Source of the DNA: Gammaproteobacteria bacterium
GTDB lineage: Bacteria > Pseudomonadota > Gammaproteobacteria > JAKEHO01
NCBI GenBank assembly: GCA_022614965.1
Contig: JAKEHO010000008.1
Location: forward strand, 30,069-94,068
Direction of reading: 5' to 3'
DNA length: 64,000 bases
In this document: in pieces, positions 10,129-22,169 of the stretch
How the letters are laid out: each line of letters starts with the position of its first letter
Position numbering within the stretch: position 1 is the first letter of the stretch
Translations under genes and position numbers: made by a program
The notes under the pieces: generated by a model
The model's database searches: none
What the model was told of the DNA's origin: nothing
What the model saw: only the letters and a program-made list of their open reading frames with translations

Positions 10129-10578
10129 TTATTTGCGAGCACAAGAGAGCACCAATACCTCGCTCGATTGGTTTTTGATGCGCCGCATGGCAAATCGTCT
10201 TAACCATAGATAACCGCCGACCAAGCCACACCCGCTAAATAACACAGGAACGGCCTCCAGCCCATCTAAATCAAATAGGCCGATGAGGAAGTGCCCAAGC
10301 ATGGCGCCGGCGAGCATTGAAAGTATGGGCACGAGGTAAACCGCGAACGACGCGCTCAAAACCGGGCCCTCATCAACCCCGATTAAAACTTGCTCGCCCA
10401 CTTCGGCGCCCGGGCCATTATAGGCCTTAATTCGGGGTTTCCCTCCAAAAAGTAATGCGCTGAACGTGGCCATTTGACATACTCTGCCCCTACCGCACAC
10501 CAAACAATCAGGTTGACAAGGCTCAACCCAGGCGAAGGCGCCTTCCTCGGCAACAATGCGGGCGCGCTGCCTGATCAT
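10129..10578 (-). CDS. rseC: RseC/MucC family inner-membrane protein
   Basis: RseC (MucC) proteins belong to the sigma-E operon and are also linked to reduction of the SoxR iron-sulfur cluster; their exact biochemical role is unsettled. The 149-aa protein has an N-terminal soluble part with a cysteine-rich segment (CQPDCLVCGRGRVC, residues 19-32), then two membrane helices (about 78-98 and 104-124) and a basic C terminus. It sits between rseB and mucD with 7- and 13-base gaps, so it belongs to the same transcript. Confidence 0.88.
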   Translation of the reverse strand: MIRQRARIVAEEGAFAWVEPCQPDCLVCGRGRVCQMATFSALLFGGKPRIKAYNGPGAEVGEQVLIGVDEGPVLSASFAVYLVPILSMLAGAMLGHFLIGLFDLDGLEAVPVLFSGCGLVGGYLWLRRFAMRRIKNQSSEVLVLSCARK

Positions 10579-10585
10579 GAAGTTG

Positions 10586-11590
10586 CTAATTACGCTGGAC
10601 GACGGACGTTGCGACCTTCTGCACGGTCAGCTCTGGGACTTCGCCGACCGCGGTCACCTGATGCCCCTGCACCAGGGTGCCAAAGGCATTAAGCGCGCCC
10701 ATTTGCGAGTGCCCTTCCAATGTGTCGCGCGCTTCTTCAGGCTCTTCAACAAAAACCGAGATTATCGCAAGCCCGTCAGAAAACACCATGTGATCAACAG
10801 GCACCTGGCTGACCGGCATCGGCTGTAACGCATGATCGCTCATCGCAAAACCATTGGGTAACCAGGTTACGGTCCATCGCCCATTACCAGCCCTTGCGGG
10901 GACAACCTCAGCGCCATGGGTGTACCATTTGTAGCCGGCCCCTGAAATCGCTGGCTCCAACAAGGACTCCGGGATGTCCTCTGGGAGTGTGATCTGTGTA
11001 AATAGGATCTGCTCCAATGCATCTCCATTACTGGCAAGCAGCTCCGATTTCAACAATAGATTGGTATCACGGTCGATCCATAACCGGTAGCCATAACGGT
11101 ACTGGTCTTTTGGATCGATGCTGATAATCCATGTGGGTCGGCCTGCGATTCGATCCGTTCCCGCTAACGAAAAGGTATAGAACTCCGCAATCGCTTCAAT
11201 CGGCTCTGGAAGATTTGCGGGGAGGAACTTAGGCGGCTGACTCTTCTGAACTGTCACCGCCTTGTCATCCGGGAAGATACATGTCACTGAATCGCTATCA
11301 CGGATCACCTCACGCGCGATGCCGTTCAATGACACAAGTCGAGCATATTCTTTGCCATCGTTCGATTTATGGATGATGCGCATGGCGTCCATGTCACCGC
11401 CGCGACGGTAGACAAAGATCCCGTCATAATTCAAGGCATGCGTGGCCTGGGACATCTTGTTAAGGATGGTCCGAGCAGTTGCTGAGGTATCGATTGCCTG
11501 AGTGATGCTGGGGAGGATCAGTACGAACAGAAGCAGCCTATTGAAAGATGGACTGAAATGGCGTTCGCTGCCGTCATTCGTTTGGTTCAT
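10586..11590 (-). CDS. rseB: Sigma-E factor regulatory protein RseB/MucB
   Basis: RseB is a periplasmic protein that binds the anti-sigma factor RseA, shielding it from proteolysis until lipopolysaccharide intermediates or mislocalised lipoproteins displace it. The 334-aa protein has a signal peptide (RLLLFVLILPSITQA), the lipoprotein-like N-terminal domain with YDGIFVYRRGGDMDAMRIIH, and a smaller C-terminal domain near WTVTWLPNGFAM. I chose the ATG at 11590; the longer reading uses TTG. It overlaps rseA by 17 bases. Confidence 0.92.
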   Translation of the reverse strand: MNQTNDGSERHFSPSFNRLLLFVLILPSITQAIDTSATARTILNKMSQATHALNYDGIFVYRRGGDMDAMRIIHKSNDGKEYARLVSLNGIAREVIRDSDSVTCIFPDDKAVTVQKSQPPKFLPANLPEPIEAIAEFYTFSLAGTDRIAGRPTWIISIDPKDQYRYGYRLWIDRDTNLLLKSELLASNGDALEQILFTQITLPEDIPESLLEPAISGAGYKWYTHGAEVVPARAGNGRWTVTWLPNGFAMSDHALQPMPVSQVPVDHMVFSDGLAIISVFVEEPEEARDTLEGHSQMGALNAFGTLVQGHQVTAVGEVPELTVQKVATSVVQRN

Positions 11591-12284
11591 ACGTGACAAT
11601 TCTCACATAAGGAAGCATGCCTTGCATACCGATGTTTGCCCCGTACTCATTGTGATTTATGAGATAACCGCTGAAGCGTGATTCGAGAGTTGATTGTCCT
11701 GAGGCCAATTGAGGTTTGACGACCGACTGCGGTTCCACCGGTAGCATACCGGTTACCTGCTGGTGAGCCACGGTCTGCGGGCCGTCACTGCTCACCGTCA
11801 CCACCGGGCGATGTGGAAGGAGTGGCTGGGGCGTGTCAGTGCTGGCTGTGACCACGGGGCTAGGATGAGTTCCTTCGGGACCCCTAGGCCGGAGGCTTTC
11901 GGTGACTGATTGAATTTGGGCGACCTGCTCGCCGCCGCCCAAGCCAATGTTTAAGGAATGTTGCTGCACGAACAAGACCGCCACAGCTGCCACCGAGGCG
12001 GCAATCGCGAAGCCTGCAGCCAGTTTCACATACCGATTAAGCTGCCGACGCGGGGCCAGCACCGTCGGTTCCTTTGACAGGGCGGCATTCACCCTGTCCA
12101 CGAGCGTGCGCGCATGTACTCTAGGAGGGCTGGATCGCAAGGCGCAGCTGATCAGGTGGTAGCATTCCCATGTGGCTATCAGAGCACTATCTCCGAGTAA
12201 AGCGCGAATCACACCTTCACTATCGGAATCTGACAGCTCGCCATCCATCAATAGTGACAATTGCTTACGAGCTTCTTCGTTCAT
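11574..12284 (-). CDS. rseA: Anti-sigma-E factor RseA/MucA
   Basis: RseA spans the inner membrane and holds sigma-E inactive until it is degraded under envelope stress. The 236-aa protein begins with the cytoplasmic sigma-binding domain (EEARKQLSLLMDGEL), has one transmembrane helix at about residues 88-106 (AAGFAIAASVAAVAVLFV), then a Pro/Thr/Val-rich periplasmic region ending near MLPYVRIVTYEPNE. It follows rpoE after 15 bases and overlaps rseB. The linker is low complexity, as in the family. Confidence 0.92.
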   Translation of the reverse strand: MNEEARKQLSLLMDGELSDSDSEGVIRALLGDSALIATWECYHLISCALRSSPPRVHARTLVDRVNAALSKEPTVLAPRRQLNRYVKLAAGFAIAASVAAVAVLFVQQHSLNIGLGGGEQVAQIQSVTESLRPRGPEGTHPSPVVTASTDTPQPLLPHRPVVTVSSDGPQTVAHQQVTGMLPVEPQSVVKPQLASGQSTLESRFSGYLINHNEYGANIGMQGMLPYVRIVTYEPNE

Positions 12285-12299
12285 GGTCTTCTTTCATGG

Positions 12300-12875
12300 C
12301 TAGTCAAGTAGGGGTTTCAAACGTCTGTCGATGGCTTCCCGCGCGCGAAAGATTCGTGATCGAACTGTACCGAGTGGACATGCCATCACTGCGGCGATCT
12401 CCTCGTAACTTAGCCCTTCTACTTCGCGCAGGGTAATGGCTGTAGAAAGGTCTTCGGGCAACTCTTCGATTGCTTTGAGCACAGTCGCCTGAATCTCGTC
12501 CTTTAGCAGCATATGCTCCGGCGTCGCGATATCACTTAGAGCAGACTCTAAGGCAATTTGTTCATTTTCAGCATGGTCCTGTTCCCGCTCAACAGGCCTT
12601 CTCGACTGGACCACTAAATGATTTTTTGCCGTATTGATCGCAATCCGATATAACCAAGTATAAAAAGCACTGTCGCCGCGGAAGCTTGGCAATGCGCGGT
12701 ACGCCTTCAAAAAGGTGTCTTGTGCCACGTCCAAGGCGTCATTAGGCTCCCGAACAAAACGTGATACCAGATTGATTATCCGGTGCTGATACTTCAGTAC
12801 CAATAGGTCAAATGCCTTTTTATCGCCTCGCTGTACTCGCCGGATCAGCTGCTGATCCGCGCTATTCTCGCCCAT
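12300..12875 (-). CDS. rpoE: RNA polymerase sigma-E factor (AlgU/RpoE)
   Basis: This extracytoplasmic-function sigma factor directs transcription of envelope-stress genes. The 191-aa protein has region 2 (FDLLVLKYQHRIINLVSRF, then DALDVAQDTFLKAYRAL and FYTWLYRIAINTAKNHL) and region 4 (TLREVEGLSYEEIAAVMACP, then GTVRSRIFRAREA). It leads the rpoE-rseA-rseB-rseC-mucD operon and diverges from nadB, as in E. coli. A matching sigma-E promoter lies 52 bases upstream. Confidence 0.96.
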   Translation of the reverse strand: MGENSADQQLIRRVQRGDKKAFDLLVLKYQHRIINLVSRFVREPNDALDVAQDTFLKAYRALPSFRGDSAFYTWLYRIAINTAKNHLVVQSRRPVEREQDHAENEQIALESALSDIATPEHMLLKDEIQATVLKAIEELPEDLSTAITLREVEGLSYEEIAAVMACPLGTVRSRIFRAREAIDRRLKPLLD

Positions 12876-12926
12876 TCGGGCATCCCTCTTATGCTATTAT
12901 CACGGCATCTCCCTGCAGCAATAACC

Positions 12927-12953
12927 ATAGACCTTATTTGCTTAATAAAGTTC
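12927..12953 (-). promoter_or_regulatory. Sigma-E promoter of rpoE (autoregulatory)
   Basis: Read on the minus strand, GAACTT (12953-12948) is followed by exactly 16 bases and then TCTAT (12931-12927). This fits the sigma-E pattern GGAACTT-N16-TCTGA/TCTAA. It lies 52 bases upstream of the rpoE start, where E. coli and Pseudomonas have their self-activated promoter. Confidence 0.7.
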
Positions 12954-13013
12954 GCAAGAATTCGCCGTAATCAGTGAGTTACGCTAAGCATCGATTATAT
13001 CAGGGTCGGCTCA

Positions 13014-14642
13014 ATGGCTCACCAACACCAGTATGATGTCCTCGTCATAGGCAGCGGCGCGTCCGGCTTGAGTCTTGCCTTACAGCTTGCGGAACACGTT
13101 CGCATCGCCGTCCTCTCAAAGGGACCACTCCAGGAGGGGGCGACACTGTACGCGCAGGGGGGCGTATCTGCAGTGCTTGACGCCTGCGACTCCATTGGGT
13201 CCCACGTCCAAGATACGCTGGACGCGGGTGCGGGCCTTTGTAAACCGGAGATTGTTGAATTTGTGGTGAATCACGGCCGGGAGAGCATTCAATGGCTGTT
13301 TGATTTAGGGGTCGACTTTACCAAGGTGCGTAGATCGGATGGCCGCATGGACTACCACCTGCACCGGGAAGGTGGGCATAGTCACAGGCGCATTGTACAC
13401 GCGGCCGACGCGACGGGCTCCGCGATCGAACGGACGCTTGAAAGTAAAGCACGTGCGCATCACCGCATTGACCTATTCGAACATCACGTCGCCATCGATC
13501 TCGTGACCGGGCCAAGGCTCGGTCTTGCGACTAACCGGTGTCTTGGCGCCTATGTATATGACCCGGAAAACGACCGGGTCGTGGCGTTTCGCGCGCGATT
13601 TGTCGTACTGGCTACGGGGGGCGCCGGCAAAGTCTACCTCTATACCAGCAACCCCGATGTATCTACAGGGGATGGTATTGCCATGGCCTGGCGCGTCGGG
13701 TGCCGAATTGCCAACATGGAGTTTATCCAGTTCCACCCCACACTCCTCTATCATCCGGAAGCAAAATCGTTCTTGATCACTGAGGCCGTTCGGGGCGAAG
13801 GCGGGAAGCTGTTATTGCCCGACGGGCAGCCGTTTATGCACCGCTTTGACCCCCGTGCTGAACTTGCCCCACGGGATATCGTCGCGCGCGCCATCGATCA
13901 CGAAATGAAGCGCCTCGGTAGCGACAGCGTGTATCTAGACATTAGCCACAAGCCTGCGGAGTTCATTGCGTCCCATTTCCCGACGGTCTACGCTCGTTGC
14001 CTCAGATTCGGATTTGATTTGACCAAAGAACCCATCCCCGTCGTTCCGGCTGCCCATTACATTTGTGGCGGCGTCGTCACCGATCGCTATGGACGAACCG
14101 ATGTCCCAGGGTTGTATGCCATTGGCGAAGCGGCCTGTACGGGCCTACACGGCGCCAATCGGATCGCCAGTAACTCCCTTCTGGAGTGTGTGGTTTTTGC
14201 GCACTCCGCGTACCAAGACATCTGCCGGGCACTGGAGGGTGCGCCGGAGCCGGGCGAATTGCCCGTTTGGGATGAAAGCCGGGTAACGGACTCCGACGAA
14301 GAGGTGGTGGTGTCGCATAATTGGGATGAGCTCAGGCGTTTCATGTGGGATTACGTTGGCATTGAACGCACCACCAAACGACTGCAGCGAGCCAAGCACC
14401 GTGTCGACCTGCTGCGAGCGGAAATCGCGGAATACTATGGCAATTTTCGGGTTAGCAACGACTTAATTGAGCTGCGCAACCTCGTGGAGGTCGCCGAATT
14501 GATCATACGTTCGGCACTCCAACGCAAAGAAAGTCGCGGCCTTCACTACACGCGAGATTATCCGGAACCCGACACGGCCCGACCGCCGCGGGACACTGTT
14601 TTATGCCTAGGACCATCGCAGCAGGACCACGCGGCGGCGTAG
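13014..14642 (+). CDS. nadB: L-aspartate oxidase
   Basis: NadB oxidises L-aspartate to iminoaspartate with FAD, the first step of de novo NAD synthesis. The 542-aa protein opens with the FAD-binding [18 protein letters not shown] and has [13 protein letters not shown], the active-site stretch [19 protein letters not shown] and EFIQFHPT. The second FAD loop is [20 protein letters not shown] near residue 370. It is transcribed away from rpoE, the standard gammaproteobacterial arrangement. No nadA or nadC lies adjacent. Confidence 0.96.
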   Translation: MAHQHQYDVLVIGSGASGLSLALQLAEHVRIAVLSKGPLQEGATLYAQGGVSAVLDACDSIGSHVQDTLDAGAGLCKPEIVEFVVNHGRESIQWLFDLGVDFTKVRRSDGRMDYHLHREGGHSHRRIVHAADATGSAIERTLESKARAHHRIDLFEHHVAIDLVTGPRLGLATNRCLGAYVYDPENDRVVAFRARFVVLATGGAGKVYLYTSNPDVSTGDGIAMAWRVGCRIANMEFIQFHPTLLYHPEAKSFLITEAVRGEGGKLLLPDGQPFMHRFDPRAELAPRDIVARAIDHEMKRLGSDSVYLDISHKPAEFIASHFPTVYARCLRFGFDLTKEPIPVVPAAHYICGGVVTDRYGRTDVPGLYAIGEAACTGLHGANRIASNSLLECVVFAHSAYQDICRALEGAPEPGELPVWDESRVTDSDEEVVVSHNWDELRRFMWDYVGIERTTKRLQRAKHRVDLLRAEIAEYYGNFRVSNDLIELRNLVEVAELIIRSALQRKESRGLHYTRDYPEPDTARPPRDTVLCLGPSQQDHAAA

Positions 14643-14831
14643 CATAGACTGGCCGTATCCTCCAAGCAGATGTTACGACGGCGTTTTACGCATACGGCAA
14701 CGGCGCGATCACAGGCAAGAGGATCGGTCGAGGGAGATGATTAGGGCCTCTTGCGAAGACACTTGCGTCATCGCCAGCAGCGACAGGAACGAGTTTTCGG
14801 GCCTTCCTACGGACCCTCGTTAAGGAAAGGT

Positions 14832-16850
<2,019 letters not shown>

Positions 16851-16952
16851 TTAAGCAGAGAACGTTGCCCCCGGGCACGGGCAGTCCACGATTTAGAAAA
16901 TCTGAGAGTTAGCTAGCGGGCTCCCATGGCGGTCGAATAACAACTCGGTGGC

Positions 16953-17777
16953 CTACTTGCGCCCACTTACGATGGGACTTTGCTGCCCCTTATCAACAGC
17001 GACAATTCTGGCGTGAATCTCGTCGATGTGAGCCTCATCAATCAGATCATGATCCGCCCCACGCACATCCCCGCCAAGGATCTCCACGAGACGCGTTGCG
17101 GTGTCTGACATCAGCGCAAATGCATCCGGTCCAGAGATCGGGGTAGGCAAGCACATAAATAGTACGAGGCCCTGTGTGACGAGGTCCTGTATGTGAGCTA
17201 GGTCAAATTTACCTGGCTCAAACATATTCGCTAAGCTAAATAGCGGCAGTTCGGATGACTTGGCCTTGGCGCCATAGTAGTGAAAGATCCCCATATGACC
17301 ATACTTCATCCCTACCGCCTCTGCGGCCTTTACGATTTCACTTCCTGAGTAGGTTTCATCATGCGGTGCTGTGATATACAGCAAGACGATGTGTTTATCT
17401 GCACTGTCTAGTTTCGCCGCGGCAAGTGCCTTGTCCTCGTTACCCTGTGCAGCGATATATGTCGAGTCGTGTAATACAGAGTCATCGTCGTCATCATCAA
17501 TGTCAGCTGCCATTATGATCGCGTCGCTCGATGTCGCGTGGGCGAAAGAATCCATTTTTGATGCCGACAGCGGGCGACCCGGGGCAGACAGCACGTCCGT
17601 ATCGTGGATCTCAACGTTGGGTCGCGGGGCAATGACCAAGTCGGTCAGATCGTCCTCCTGTTTGATCTTTGGCTCGCCGCGGTATTTTTTCCGGTGTAAC
17701 TTCGCGTTTTCCCAAAGATAGATGCCTGCAATGATGAGCAAACCGATGCCGAGCAGTAGTAACCGCAGGTCAGTCAT
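16953..17777 (-). CDS. zipA: Cell division protein ZipA
   Basis: ZipA anchors the FtsZ ring to the inner membrane in gammaproteobacteria. The 274-aa protein has an N-terminal membrane helix (LRLLLLGIGLLIIAGIYLW), a basic and then acidic linker with a DDDDD run, and the C-terminal FtsZ-binding domain from about residue 130 (HIVLLYITAPHDETYSGSEI, then GMKYGHMGIFHYYG and LVLFMCLPTPISGPDAFALM). It begins two bases after smc; the smc-zipA-ligA order is typical of the class. Confidence 0.93.
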   Translation of the reverse strand: MTDLRLLLLGIGLLIIAGIYLWENAKLHRKKYRGEPKIKQEDDLTDLVIAPRPNVEIHDTDVLSAPGRPLSASKMDSFAHATSSDAIIMAADIDDDDDDSVLHDSTYIAAQGNEDKALAAAKLDSADKHIVLLYITAPHDETYSGSEIVKAAEAVGMKYGHMGIFHYYGAKAKSSELPLFSLANMFEPGKFDLAHIQDLVTQGLVLFMCLPTPISGPDAFALMSDTATRLVEILGGDVRGADHDLIDEAHIDEIHARIVAVDKGQQSPIVSGRK

Positions 17778-17779
17778 GT

Positions 17780-20700
17780 TCAGGCCGTTGCGGTTGCTAG
17801 CCCCACTGCCTGTTCCATATCGACGGCTACGAGCCTGGAGACGCCCGCTTCCTGCATCGTCACGCCGATCAACTGCTCGACAATTTCCATCGTGATCTTA
17901 TTATGGGTTACTAAAACAAATTGCACTCGGTCCGACATGGACTTAACCAAATCACAGTAACGGCCCACGTTGGTGTCATCAAGGGGTGCGTCGACCTCGT
18001 CGAGAATACATAAAGGCGCTGGGTTGAGCTCAAAGATGGCGAACACCAGAGCCACTGCCGTCAACGCTTTTTCCCCTCCTGATAGCAAATGGATAGTCGT
18101 ATTGCGCTTACCTGGAGGTCTGGCCATCACCGTCACACCGGTCTCCAATAAGTCATCGCCTGTAAGTTCCAGATAGGCGTGCCCTCCACCAAAAAGGCGT
18201 GGAAACGTCGACTGCAAGTTCGTATTTAACTTGTCATATGTCTCCTTAAATCGAGTCCGCGTTTCACGATCGATCTTTCGAATAGCACTTTCGAGGGTTG
18301 AAAGCGCCTCATGCAAATCATTATGCTGTCGATCTAGATAGGTCTTGCGCTCAGATAACTGCGAGAATTCATCTATTGCGGCAAGATTGATAGCACCTAA
18401 TCGATCGATCTTACGATTGACCGTGTTGAGCTCTTCTTGCAACGCAGCTTCGTCGATCTCCTCCGGCAGAGCAGACAACACATCCTCAAACTGGAACCCC
18501 GAACTGTCAAATTGCTCCCGTAGCGTTTGCATGCGACCGCGGGTCGTTTGTCTTGCCAACCGAACTTGATCCAGTTGGCCGCGAAACTCCTGAATCTCCT
18601 GCTCACAAGCGACTCGTCGCTGCTCGAGTTCACGAATGTCAGCTTCAAGAGATTCGACCCGCGTGCGGGCCCCACTTAACTCGTTTTCTACTCGTACCTT
18701 CTCGTTCAGTGTGCGGTCAAGCTGCTGGTGCAATTCGTGAAGGGGAGGATCGCTTTGGCCAAGCGCTATCAGTAAGTCATCACGCCTTGCAGTAAGCTGG
18801 GCGATAAGTGCCCCATGGCGGTTTAGCGCAAGCTCTAGCGAGGAACGTTGTGAGCGGGTGGACTCGAGCTGCAATGCAATCTCATGGCTCTTGTCGCGCG
18901 TTGCCTGCCAGCGGGCACGAGCCTGATGTAATGCGTCATAATGTTGGTCTTTTAAACGAGTCAACCGTACGCGCTCGTCCTTGAGAGACTCCACATCGGT
19001 CTGCGCCGCGTCAAGTCGAGCCTGCACGGCATCTAACTCGGAATGGTCGGCCCTCTCTTGAGCTTTAAGGCCCCCCAGCTCATCGTCGATGCGGTGGATC
19101 CTCGTACGGGCCTGCGCATATTGCTCCTCCTTTGCCGCAAGCTCTGAACGCAAATTTGTAAAGCCCTCCTGACGAGCCTGTAGCTCTGCTTGAACTGCAT
19201 CACGCTCTTGTTCGAGACGCCGATGGTCGCTTCGGCTTTTCTCCAAACTCGCCGCCAGCCCCGTTACCTCTCGATCGAGGGAAGCCAGCTCGGACTTAAT
19301 GCGCTTAATCTTATGGTCTCGGCTCAGCGTCCCTGCTCGCTCATCTTGAGCACGTGCCAGCCTTACCCAGCTCTTGCCAAGCCAGATCCCGTCCTTTGTG
19401 ATCACCGATTCCGCGTTGCGCAGGCGTGGCTGAAGTGCCAGCGCGGCATCTAAATGCTGCACAGCGTAGATGCCCGATAACAGCTCACCCATTGCCCATG
19501 GCGCCTTGACGTGGTCGCGCAATCTCGGTGCGTCCAGCTGCTCTGCATAGCTGGCAGCCTCGCTTGCATGTGGGTCGAATAGGCCGAGGGAACCTTCCGC
19601 AAGATCGTTGAGATTGTGTACTACCTGACCCAACTCATGCACACAAATGTCCTGCAAATGAAAGCCAAGAACTGTCTCCACTGCCCGCTCCCAGCCGCTC
19701 TCAACCGAGATTTGCCCCGCCAGTCGTGGTGCATCCGACAGGCCCGTCTGGTTTAACCACTCGACAACGATACCCGGTTGCTCACCGAGCGCAGATTGCT
19801 GCAAGACCTCGAGCGACAAGAGCTTGCCATTCAAAGCCTGCTGGTGCGAGCGTGCCTCATCAAGTTGGATCGCCAAGGCATCGCTGTGCTCCCTGGCCGC
19901 TTTGAGTTCTGCGTGTTTGGTCTCGAGCTTAGCCGTGAGTCGACTCTGCAGGGCTTTTATCTTGCTGATCTCGGACGTCAATGCCTTTCTTGCCTGCTCA
20001 ATCGGGCCGAGAACAATCGAATCGTATTCTTCTTGTAATGCGGCGATTCGATGTCTTACGTCCTGCGAGCTCATTTCCAGATGTGCAAGGCGCGTACCTT
20101 CAACCTGTTCGTCCCGATGGGACTCCGAGGCGCGCTGATTAAATTCATCCCATTCCGCTTGCCAGGTATGCACGTGCTGTTCAGCCTGGGTAAACTGCTC
20201 ATAGGTGTCCTCTTCCTCTTGGTGCAACCTTTCAAGCACCGGTTCAAGTTCAGCCACCCGATCGCTAAGCGTATCGAGTTGCCCTTGGTCAATTGTGTGC
20301 TGTTCGCCCGCCTCGGCCAAATTACGCTCGACTTGAGAAAGGTCTCGCTGCATAGAGGCACCGCGCTCCTTGGCATGTTGAATGCTTTGTTCTAAGCGTG
20401 AAATGTCGGCGCCCACGCGATAGAAGCTTGCCTGTACGTCGTTAAACGAGTCCATGGCGGTACCGAGCATTTCACGGTGCTTTTCGATGTCTGCTTCAAC
20501 TGCACGTAACGCCGCGACAAGGCCCTCCATCGCGGCTTCTTGTTTCTGGATCTCCTGCTCCTCGCTTGCTTCATGTCGCTGCAGAAGACGCCACCTTAGC
20601 GCTAATAACTCCGCCTTGAGTTTTCGCTCCTCTTGCTTACGGACTTGATACCGTTTTGCGGCCCTCGCTTGCTGCTTCAGATGCCTAAGCTGTTTATCAA

Positions 20701-21301
20701 GTTCATCACGTATGTCATTCAATCTTATTATATTGTCCCTCGTGTTGTGCATTCGATTTTCGGTTTCACGCCGGCGCTCTCTGTATTTCGAGATGCCTGC
20801 GGCCTCCTCGATAAAGAAGCGAAGTTCCTCCGGCTTTGCCTCGATCAATCGGCTAATCATGCCCTGCTCAACAATCGCGTAGCTTCTTGGTCCAAGGCCA
20901 GTTCCAAGGAAAATATTGGTGATATCGCGCCGGCGGCAACGGGTGCCGTTTAGGTAGTAAACGGAGATACTCTCTCGATTTATCTGCCGCTTAATCGAGA
21001 TTTCATCGTAACTTGCGTATTGTCCACCTAAGGATCCATCGGCATTATCAAACACAAGCTCTACTGATGCCTGCCCCACCGGCTGGCGTGAAGCCGATCC
21101 GTTAAAAATAACGTCAGCTAATGCATCTCCGCGAAGGTGCTTGGCTGAGCTCTCACCCAGGACCCAAAGAACTGCGTCGATGATATTCGATTTCCCACAG
21201 CCGTTAGGGCCGACGATGCCAGTAAGATCATCAGGGAAAGAAAGGGAGATGGGGTCAACGAAGGACTTAAAGCCTGCGAGCTTGATCTTGCTTAGTCGCA
21301 T
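17780..21301 (-). CDS. smc: Chromosome segregation protein SMC
   Basis: SMC is the ATPase core of a condensin that compacts and segregates chromosomes. The 1173-aa protein has the Walker A GPNGCGKSNIIDAVLWVLGE at residues 31-50. A long coiled coil follows, then a hinge at about 520-640 (LAGQISVESGWERAVETVLG and onward) and a second coiled coil. The C-terminal head has the signature LLSGGEKALTAVALVFAIF and Walker B LCILDEVDAPLDD. ScpA and ScpB are not in the window. The gene leads smc-zipA-ligA. Confidence 0.97.
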   Translation of the reverse strand: MRLSKIKLAGFKSFVDPISLSFPDDLTGIVGPNGCGKSNIIDAVLWVLGESSAKHLRGDALADVIFNGSASRQPVGQASVELVFDNADGSLGGQYASYDEISIKRQINRESISVYYLNGTRCRRRDITNIFLGTGLGPRSYAIVEQGMISRLIEAKPEELRFFIEEAAGISKYRERRRETENRMHNTRDNIIRLNDIRDELDKQLRHLKQQARAAKRYQVRKQEERKLKAELLALRWRLLQRHEASEEQEIQKQEAAMEGLVAALRAVEADIEKHREMLGTAMDSFNDVQASFYRVGADISRLEQSIQHAKERGASMQRDLSQVERNLAEAGEQHTIDQGQLDTLSDRVAELEPVLERLHQEEEDTYEQFTQAEQHVHTWQAEWDEFNQRASESHRDEQVEGTRLAHLEMSSQDVRHRIAALQEEYDSIVLGPIEQARKALTSEISKIKALQSRLTAKLETKHAELKAAREHSDALAIQLDEARSHQQALNGKLLSLEVLQQSALGEQPGIVVEWLNQTGLSDAPRLAGQISVESGWERAVETVLGFHLQDICVHELGQVVHNLNDLAEGSLGLFDPHASEAASYAEQLDAPRLRDHVKAPWAMGELLSGIYAVQHLDAALALQPRLRNAESVITKDGIWLGKSWVRLARAQDERAGTLSRDHKIKRIKSELASLDREVTGLAASLEKSRSDHRRLEQERDAVQAELQARQEGFTNLRSELAAKEEQYAQARTRIHRIDDELGGLKAQERADHSELDAVQARLDAAQTDVESLKDERVRLTRLKDQHYDALHQARARWQATRDKSHEIALQLESTRSQRSSLELALNRHGALIAQLTARRDDLLIALGQSDPPLHELHQQLDRTLNEKVRVENELSGARTRVESLEADIRELEQRRVACEQEIQEFRGQLDQVRLARQTTRGRMQTLREQFDSSGFQFEDVLSALPEEIDEAALQEELNTVNRKIDRLGAINLAAIDEFSQLSERKTYLDRQHNDLHEALSTLESAIRKIDRETRTRFKETYDKLNTNLQSTFPRLFGGGHAYLELTGDDLLETGVTVMARPPGKRNTTIHLLSGGEKALTAVALVFAIFELNPAPLCILDEVDAPLDDTNVGRYCDLVKSMSDRVQFVLVTHNKITMEIVEQLIGVTMQEAGVSRLVAVDMEQAVGLATATA

Positions 21302-21397
21302 GAGGCATAAAGATACAGGATAACTCCGCTTGCATACAAGAGTACCGCATGGCCGTGTGCAATAGATATGGTATGTTAACCACTAGAGCATACAAAT

Positions 21398-21799
21398 ATG
21401 GTGGCGCATATGGCCGATGAGTCAATTAGGATATTGGAGACGTTCGAAAACCCCAAGCAGGACCGCGATTACACAATCCATGTCAAAATTCCAGAGTTCA
21501 CGTGCCTCTGTCCAAGGACCGGCCAGCCTGACTTCGCAACGTTGCATCTCGATTACGTGCCGGACAAGCTGTGTGTCGAACTGAAATCTCTAAAACTTTA
21601 TATGACATCTTATCGGGATCTCGGCTCATTTCATGAGGCCGTTACCAACATAATTTTAAACGATTTGATATCGACGCTCGAACCCCGTTACATGCGACTG
21701 ACCGCCAAGTTCAACGTGCGCGGCGGGATCTATACCACGGTTGTAGCTGAGCATCGAGCCCCCGGCTGGAACCAACCGGAGCCTATCACCTTACCTTAG
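21398..21799 (+). CDS. queF: NADPH-dependent 7-cyano-7-deazaguanine reductase QueF
   Basis: QueF reduces the nitrile preQ0 to the amine preQ1 in queuosine tRNA modification. The 133-aa protein is the short, single-domain type. It has the catalytic cysteine in [14 protein letters not shown], the substrate-binding ELKSLKLYM and [14 protein letters not shown]. The start may be the ATG at 21398 or the one four codons later (MADESIRI). I see no preQ1 riboswitch in the 96 bases upstream. It stands alone, directly left of the transposon debris. Confidence 0.94.
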   Translation: MVAHMADESIRILETFENPKQDRDYTIHVKIPEFTCLCPRTGQPDFATLHLDYVPDKLCVELKSLKLYMTSYRDLGSFHEAVTNIILNDLISTLEPRYMRLTAKFNVRGGIYTTVVAEHRAPGWNQPEPITLP

Positions 21800-21841
21800 C
21801 CACACATTTGCCCTTTGTTTTTAGAAATAGTTACTATGAGT

Positions 21842-22150
21842 TCAATTGGTCATTGCAACACTGACTTGCAGTTTACTCGCAGGTGTGCGAAATCCCAAAG
21901 TCTTCTGAGGACGTTGATTCAAACGCAGGGCGACTTCATTCAAGTATGATTGTGAGTAACCAGATGGGTTAGTGCCTTTTGGAAAATACTGGCGTAGTAA
22001 CCGATTCGTGTTTTCATTCGTCCCGCGTTGCCAAGGGCTTTGTGGATCGCAAAAGTAACCCTGCACGTCTGTTGCAACGGTAAATTTTTTGTGGTGTGCC
22101 ATCTCCATGCCACGGTCCCACGTTATAGACCGGCGCAGTTTGGATGGCAG
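21842..22150 (-). mobile_element. IS30-family transposase, C-terminal fragment
   Basis: This is a remnant of an IS30-family transposase, a DDE enzyme. The readable frame runs LPSKLRRSITWDRGMEMA, then HHKKFTVATDVQGYFCDP, QSPWQRGTNENTNRLLRQYF and LNQRPQKTLGFRTP, which matches the family C terminus including the last catalytic Glu in RGTNENTN. Similarity stops at about 22150; the N-terminal helix-turn-helix and the first Asp are gone, so it cannot transpose. It marks the left edge of an accessory segment. Confidence 0.85.
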
Positions 22151-22169
22151 GCACCAATCAAGAAGATGA

